A DNA stretch of 31,843 nt from Fimenecus sp052273625 (lineage in GTDB: Bacteria > Bacillota > Clostridia > Oscillospirales > Acutalibacteraceae), in contig DAVZHW010000022.1 of the NCBI GenBank assembly GCA_052273625.1, positions 1 through 31,843 of the forward strand. The letters are read 5' to 3'. Made by a program: the position numbers and the translations under genes. Below are positions 31,615 through 31,843 of the stretch, piece after piece. Position 1 is the stretch's first letter; every line of letters starts with the position of its first letter. Under the pieces are notes generated by a model. That model ran no database searches. It saw nothing but the letters and a program-made list of their open reading frames with translations, and was not told where the DNA came from.

Positions 31615-31843
31615 TAATCAATTATCAAATTTAATACCGGCCGATAGTATATATATCCGCAAATTTGATTTATAGCGTAGGGCGGGTGGCTTGCTCTCGC
31701 CGAGCAGACTAATGAATATACGATAACTAACGGCTATTATCAAATTGGAAAATCATATTGTACCGTAGGGACAACCCTTGCGGTTGTCCGACACAGCCTC
31801 CCTCTGACGAGGGAGGTGGGTTGCCGTAGGCAACTCGGAGGGA
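31615..31843. repeat. Intergenic region with composite hairpin repeats
   Basis: No gene is supported. Contents: TCAAATTT (31625-31632) and AAATTTGA (31661-31668) as a spaced inverted repeat; a GTAGGGCGGGTGG...CTCGCC variant near 31678-31702; a perfect hairpin GGACAACC/GGTTGTCC (31769-31789) of the TAGGGACA family; then the double-hairpin repeat, CCTCCCTC/GAGGGAGG (31797-31816) and GTTGCC/GGCAAC (31820-31834), ending CTCGGAGGGA at the window edge. The last two units adjoin in the same order as at 16153-16332. Confidence 0.7.

Noticed and set aside
1..31843. CRISPR array, tRNA or rRNA genes, IS element or prophage
   Set aside because: No regularly spaced repeats, cloverleaf, rRNA stretch, transposase or integrase was seen on either strand; the repeats present are short irregular hairpins.

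Overview
The window looks like a chromosomal segment of an anaerobic, moderately AT-rich Clostridia-class Firmicute, probably an Oscillospiraceae/Ruminococcus-like gut or rumen bacterium. The reasons are: strong Shine-Dalgarno sites with several GTG and TTG starts; a trimeric [FeFe] hydrogenase next to an Nfn-type transhydrogenase; Firmicute gene orders (tilS-hpt-ftsH, gdpP-rplI-dnaB, the YwiB family beside argS); and short hairpin repeats of the CTCCCTC...GAGGGAG kind between genes. There is no phage, IS element, CRISPR array, tRNA or rRNA that I can support.

Layout. (1) 0.1-3.5 kb, minus strand: ddl, a DUF1934/YwiB-like gene and argS, an operon with a clear promoter and terminator. (2) 3.5-4.5 kb, plus strand: one unrecognised two-domain protein with its own promoter and terminator. 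(3) 4.6-9.5 kb, minus strand: response regulator, short histidine kinase, ABC ATPase and duplicated FtsX-type permease. A 13-bp word shared by the two upstream regions suggests the regulator controls both its own gene and the transporter. (4) 9.6-16.1 kb, plus strand: five redox genes, nfnA-nfnB-hydC-hydB-hydA, behind a strong promoter with a candidate Rex operator just downstream of the predicted transcription start. They would link NADH, NADPH, ferredoxin and H2. (5) 16.1-16.5 kb: an intergenic stretch of hairpin repeats. (6) 16.5-28.0 kb, minus strand: secA, and a tightly packed run rnj - GdpP-type DHH phosphodiesterase - rplI - dnaB - tilS - hpt - ftsH. (7) 28.1-29.9 kb: a degenerate phosphohexomutase-like protein (minus), divergent from rnhA (plus). 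(8) 29.9-31.5 kb: a GPH-family sugar/cation symporter, followed by more hairpin repeats to the window end.

The most interesting points are: the phosphohexomutase-fold protein that has lost its catalytic serine and metal loops; the GdpP homologue reduced to its DHH/DHHA1 half in the normal gdpP locus, with no room for the sensor half; the joint transhydrogenase/hydrogenase operon with a Rex-like site; the paired regulator sites of the two-component/ABC locus; and the modular hairpin repeat family with a constant first hairpin and an exchangeable second hairpin. I found no clearly unprecedented multi-gene system; most of the window is housekeeping.
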